DNA of 64,000 nucleotides from contig NZ_CAINTR010000186.1 in the NCBI RefSeq assembly GCF_903853455.1, positions 1 to 64,000 on the forward strand. The letters are read 5' to 3'. Under the pieces are notes generated by a model that searched no databases, had not been told where the DNA came from, and saw only the letters and a list, made by a program, of their open reading frames with translations. This DNA comes from an uncultured Magnetospirillum sp. (GTDB taxonomy: Bacteria > Pseudomonadota > Alphaproteobacteria > Rhodospirillales > Magnetospirillaceae). Numbering within the stretch: the first letter of the stretch is position 1; the number at the start of each line of letters is the position of its first letter. The translations under genes and the position numbers were made by a program. Shown piece after piece: positions 60,937 to 64,000 of the stretch.

Positions 60937-60968
60937 AACCCCAGGGAATCCATGGATTCCCTGGGGTT
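60937..60968 (-). terminator. Terminator of glnA (32-bp perfect palindrome)
   Basis: The whole 32 bases form one perfect palindrome with 16-base arms; the half-site begins AACCCCAGGGAATCCA. On the minus strand it is followed by a T-rich run (TTCTCTTTTC). It lies 58 bases beyond the glnA stop. Confidence 0.85.
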
Positions 60969-61026
60969 GGATCGTCACGCGAAAGACTGCCGTATTCCGC
61001 CACGAGGGCCGAATACGGCGTTCTTA

Positions 61027-62439
61027 TTACACGCTGTAATACATCTGGAACTCGACCGGATGCGGGGTGTGCTCGAAACGGTAGACTTCCTCGTACTTGA
61101 GCTCGATGTAGCTCTCGATGAATTCCTTCGAGAACACGTCGCCCTTGCACAGGAAGTCGCTGTTGGCGCGCAGGGCCTCGAGGGCCTCACGCAGGCTGCC
61201 GCAGACGGTCGGAACCAGGGCGAGCTCTTCCGGGGGAAGGTCGTACAGGTTCTTGTCCATGGGATCGCCGGGGTGGATCTTGTTGGCGATACCGTCGAGG
61301 CCGGCCATCAGCATGGCCGAGAAGGCCAGGTAGGGGTTCGCGCCCGGGTCGGGGAAGCGGACCTCGACGCGCTTGCCCTTCGGCGAGGCCGAGTAGGGGA
61401 TACGGCAGGAGGCGGAACGGTTGCGGGCCGAGTAGGCCAGCAGGACCGGAGCCTCGAAGCCGGGGATCAGGCGCTTGTAGCTGTTGGTCAGCGGGTTGGT
61501 GAAGGCGTTGATCGCCTTGGCGTGCTTGATGATGCCGCCGATGTAGTACAGAGCGGTGTCGCTGAGGTCGGCGTAGCCCGAACCGGCGAACAGGGGCTTG
61601 CCGGCCTTCCAGATGGACTGGTGGACATGCATGCCCGAGCCGTTGTCGCCATAGATCGGCTTCGGCATGAAGGTCGCGCTCTTGCCGTAGGAGGCGGCGA
61701 CGTTGTGGACCACGTACTTGTAGATCTGGATCCAGTCGGCGGCCTGCACCAGGCTGCCGAACTTCATGCCCAGCTCGTGCTGCGACGAGGCCACTTCGTG
61801 GTGATGCTTCTCGATGGGCAGGCCCATCTCGCCCATGACGGTCAGCATCTCGGCGCGCAGGTCGACCGAGGCATCCACCGGCGGAACCGGGAAGTAGCCG
61901 CCCTTGACGCCCGGACGGTGACCCAGGTTGCCCTCGGCGAAGTCCTTGCCCGACGACTCGACGCCGTCCTCGGAGTTGAGCTCGTAGTAGCCCTTGTTCA
62001 TGCCGACGGAGAACTTGACGTCGTCGAACACGAAGAACTCGGCCTCGGGGCCGAAATAGGTGGCGTCGCCCACGCCCGACGACTTGACGAACGCCTCGGC
62101 GCGCTTGGCGATGGAGCGCGGGTCGCGGTCGTAGAGCTGGCCGGTGGAGGGCTCGACGATATCACAGTTGATGATCAGCTGCGGCTGGGCGGCGAACGGG
62201 TCCATGACCGCCGACGAATTGTCGGGCTTCAGGATCATGTCGGACTCGTTGATGCTCTTCCAGCCGGCGATCGACGAACCGTCGAACATGATGCCTTCAT
62301 TGAGCATCTCGGCGTCCACGGTGGACACGTGCTGAGCGGTGTGCTGCCACTTGCCCCGGGGGTCGGTGAAACGGAAATCGACGTACTTGACGTCGTTTTC
62401 CTTGATCATTTCGAGGACCTTCTTGACATCGTCAGACAT
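61027..62439 (-). CDS. glnA: Glutamine synthetase type I
   Basis: The 470-residue protein starts at the ATG at 62439; a GTG six bases upstream is an alternative. It has the GS beta-grasp and catalytic domains with [35 protein letters not shown] and the NRSASCRIP arginine loop. Tyr399 in NLYDLPPEE is the adenylylation site, so the enzyme is probably controlled by GlnE. It makes glutamine from glutamate, ammonia and ATP. It lies 72 bases downstream of glnB in the same direction, as in Azospirillum and Rhodospirillum. Confidence 0.97.
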   Translation of the reverse strand: MSDDVKKVLEMIKENDVKYVDFRFTDPRGKWQHTAQHVSTVDAEMLNEGIMFDGSSIAGWKSINESDMILKPDNSSAVMDPFAAQPQLIINCDIVEPSTGQLYDRDPRSIAKRAEAFVKSSGVGDATYFGPEAEFFVFDDVKFSVGMNKGYYELNSEDGVESSGKDFAEGNLGHRPGVKGGYFPVPPVDASVDLRAEMLTVMGEMGLPIEKHHHEVASSQHELGMKFGSLVQAADWIQIYKYVVHNVAASYGKSATFMPKPIYGDNGSGMHVHQSIWKAGKPLFAGSGYADLSDTALYYIGGIIKHAKAINAFTNPLTNSYKRLIPGFEAPVLLAYSARNRSASCRIPYSASPKGKRVEVRFPDPGANPYLAFSAMLMAGLDGIANKIHPGDPMDKNLYDLPPEELALVPTVCGSLREALEALRANSDFLCKGDVFSKEFIESYIELKYEEVYRFEHTPHPVEFQMYYSV

Positions 62440-62511
62440 GGTCACATTCCTGATAGTTGTGAGTGTGATGAAACGGTTCGAGGTCGGCCACCCCCTGGAT
62501 GGCCTCGACCT

Positions 62512-63198
<687 letters not shown>

Positions 63199-64000
63199 AT
63201 GACCGCGAAGTCTCCTTCCCTGCCACGCGCCTGCGCCATCGTCGGCCCGTTCGCCAGCGGTAAAACCAGCCTGCTCGAAGCCATGCTGCTCGCCTGCGGC
63301 GCCATCGGCCGCCAGGGCAAGATCAAGGACGGTTCCACCGTCGGCGATGCCAGTCCCGAGGCCCGCGCCCGCTTCATGAGCGTCGAGCCCAACATCGCCT
63401 CGGCCGAATATCTGGGCGAGCGCTGGAGCTTCATCGACTGCCCCGGCTCGGTGGAATTCCAGCAAGACAGCTACAACGCCCTGATGGCGGTGGACGCCGC
63501 CCTGGTGGTGTGCGAGCCCGACCCGGCCCGCGCCGTGATGGTGGCGCCGGTGCTGAAGTTCCTGGACGAGCGCAAGATCCCCCACATCTTGTTCATCAAC
63601 AAGATCGACGCCGCGGGCACGCGCCTGCGCGAAACCCTGGAAGCCTTGCAGGCGGTGTCGGACCGGCCGCTGATCATGCGCGAGATTCCCATCCGCGAGG
63701 GCGATTCCGTCACCGGCTACATCGACCTGGTCAGCGAGCGGGCCTACAAGTACCGCCCGGGCCAGACCTCGCAGATGATCAAGATCCCCGAGGCGCTGAA
63801 GACCGAGGAGGCCAAGGCGCGTCAGGAGTTGCTGGAACATCTGGCCGATTTCGACGACCACCTGATGGAAGAACTGCTGGAAGACATCCAGCCCCCTACC
63901 GACGAGGTCTACCAGGACCTGGGCAAGGACCTCACCGACGACCTGATCGTGCCGGTGTTCTTCGGCTCGGCCGAGAATGACGGCGGCATCCACCGCCTGC
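63199..64000 (+). CDS. EF-G-like GTPase, 3' end beyond the window
   Basis: The frame is open from the ATG at 63199 (ribosome site GGAGGG at 63190-63195) to the end of the window, 267 codons. The P-loop GPFASGKTS lies near residue 17, DCPGSVEFQQ is the DxPG switch II, and NKID the G4 motif, as in translation GTPases. The P-loop lacks the AHVDHGKT form of EF-G, and Switch I is short. The sequence is closest in character to the EF-G-like FusA2-type paralogues of Alphaproteobacteria. Its function is unknown, and the missing C-terminal two-thirds prevent a firmer call. Confidence 0.75.
   Translation, partial: MTAKSPSLPRACAIVGPFASGKTSLLEAMLLACGAIGRQGKIKDGSTVGDASPEARARFMSVEPNIASAEYLGERWSFIDCPGSVEFQQDSYNALMAVDAALVVCEPDPARAVMVAPVLKFLDERKIPHILFINKIDAAGTRLRETLEALQAVSDRPLIMREIPIREGDSVTGYIDLVSERAYKYRPGQTSQMIKIPEALKTEEAKARQELLEHLADFDDHLMEELLEDIQPPTDEVYQDLGKDLTDDLIVPVFFGSAENDGGIHRL

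Overview
The window is GC-rich chromosomal DNA from an alphaproteobacterium, most probably a Rhodospirillales member of the Magnetospirillum/Azospirillum type. The reasons are a CcrM-type GANTC methyltransferase next to rnhB, a glnB-glnA pair behind a sigma-54 promoter, a nifB-ferredoxin-nifZ-nifT cluster, a CysZ/EI24 protein, an oxygen-sensing globin chemoreceptor and many sensor kinases. The assignment is inferred from gene content; no database search was run.

Region 1 (1 to about 17.9 kb) is an accessory defence island. It opens with a small conserved protein, then a very large minus-strand alpha-solenoid-like protein of unknown function (670-4518). Divergent from that is a BREX locus in the order brxR, brxE, brxA, brxB, brxC, pglX, brxL. 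The locus is broken: pglX changes reading frame three times, and almost all of pglZ is missing. The C-terminal part of pglX runs directly into what looks like the last 15 codons of pglZ, which overlap the brxL start. A possible amber-interrupted ORF and a ParE-type toxin with a frameshift (antitoxin intact) close the island.

Region 2 (18-32.4 kb) is core: dinB, a PAS-GGDEF diguanylate cyclase, ccrM (three GANTC sites beside its own start), rnhB, a Kef-type antiporter, a chemoreceptor, two related PAS histidine kinases around a TPR/glycosyltransferase-like protein, a lipoprotein and an EI24/CysZ membrane protein.

Region 3 (32.5-44 kb): adenosine kinase, typA, a soluble globin-coupled chemoreceptor, nagB and mtnA, a secreted TPR-CHAT protein, a periplasmic solute-binding protein and an enoyl-CoA hydratase.

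Region 4 (44.1-48 kb) is part of the nitrogen fixation regulon. A NifA-type upstream site and a -24/-12 promoter precede nifB, followed by a 2[4Fe-4S] ferredoxin, nifZ, nifT, a SIR2-like protein and a plant-type [2Fe-2S] ferredoxin, ending at a strong terminator. A bacteriohemerythrin follows.

Region 5 (48.5-64 kb): an alpha/beta-hydrolase lipoprotein, two related secreted proteins, lpxC, lepA, a DmeF-like cation efflux protein, a 1354-residue propeller hybrid kinase flanked by two OmpR-type response regulators, glnA and glnB under a sigma-54 promoter, and the start of a divergent EF-G-like GTPase that runs off the window.

Two copies of a REP-like paired palindrome, one other long inverted-repeat element and a hairpin-dense element lie between core genes. 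No tRNA, rRNA, CRISPR array or intact insertion sequence was recognised.
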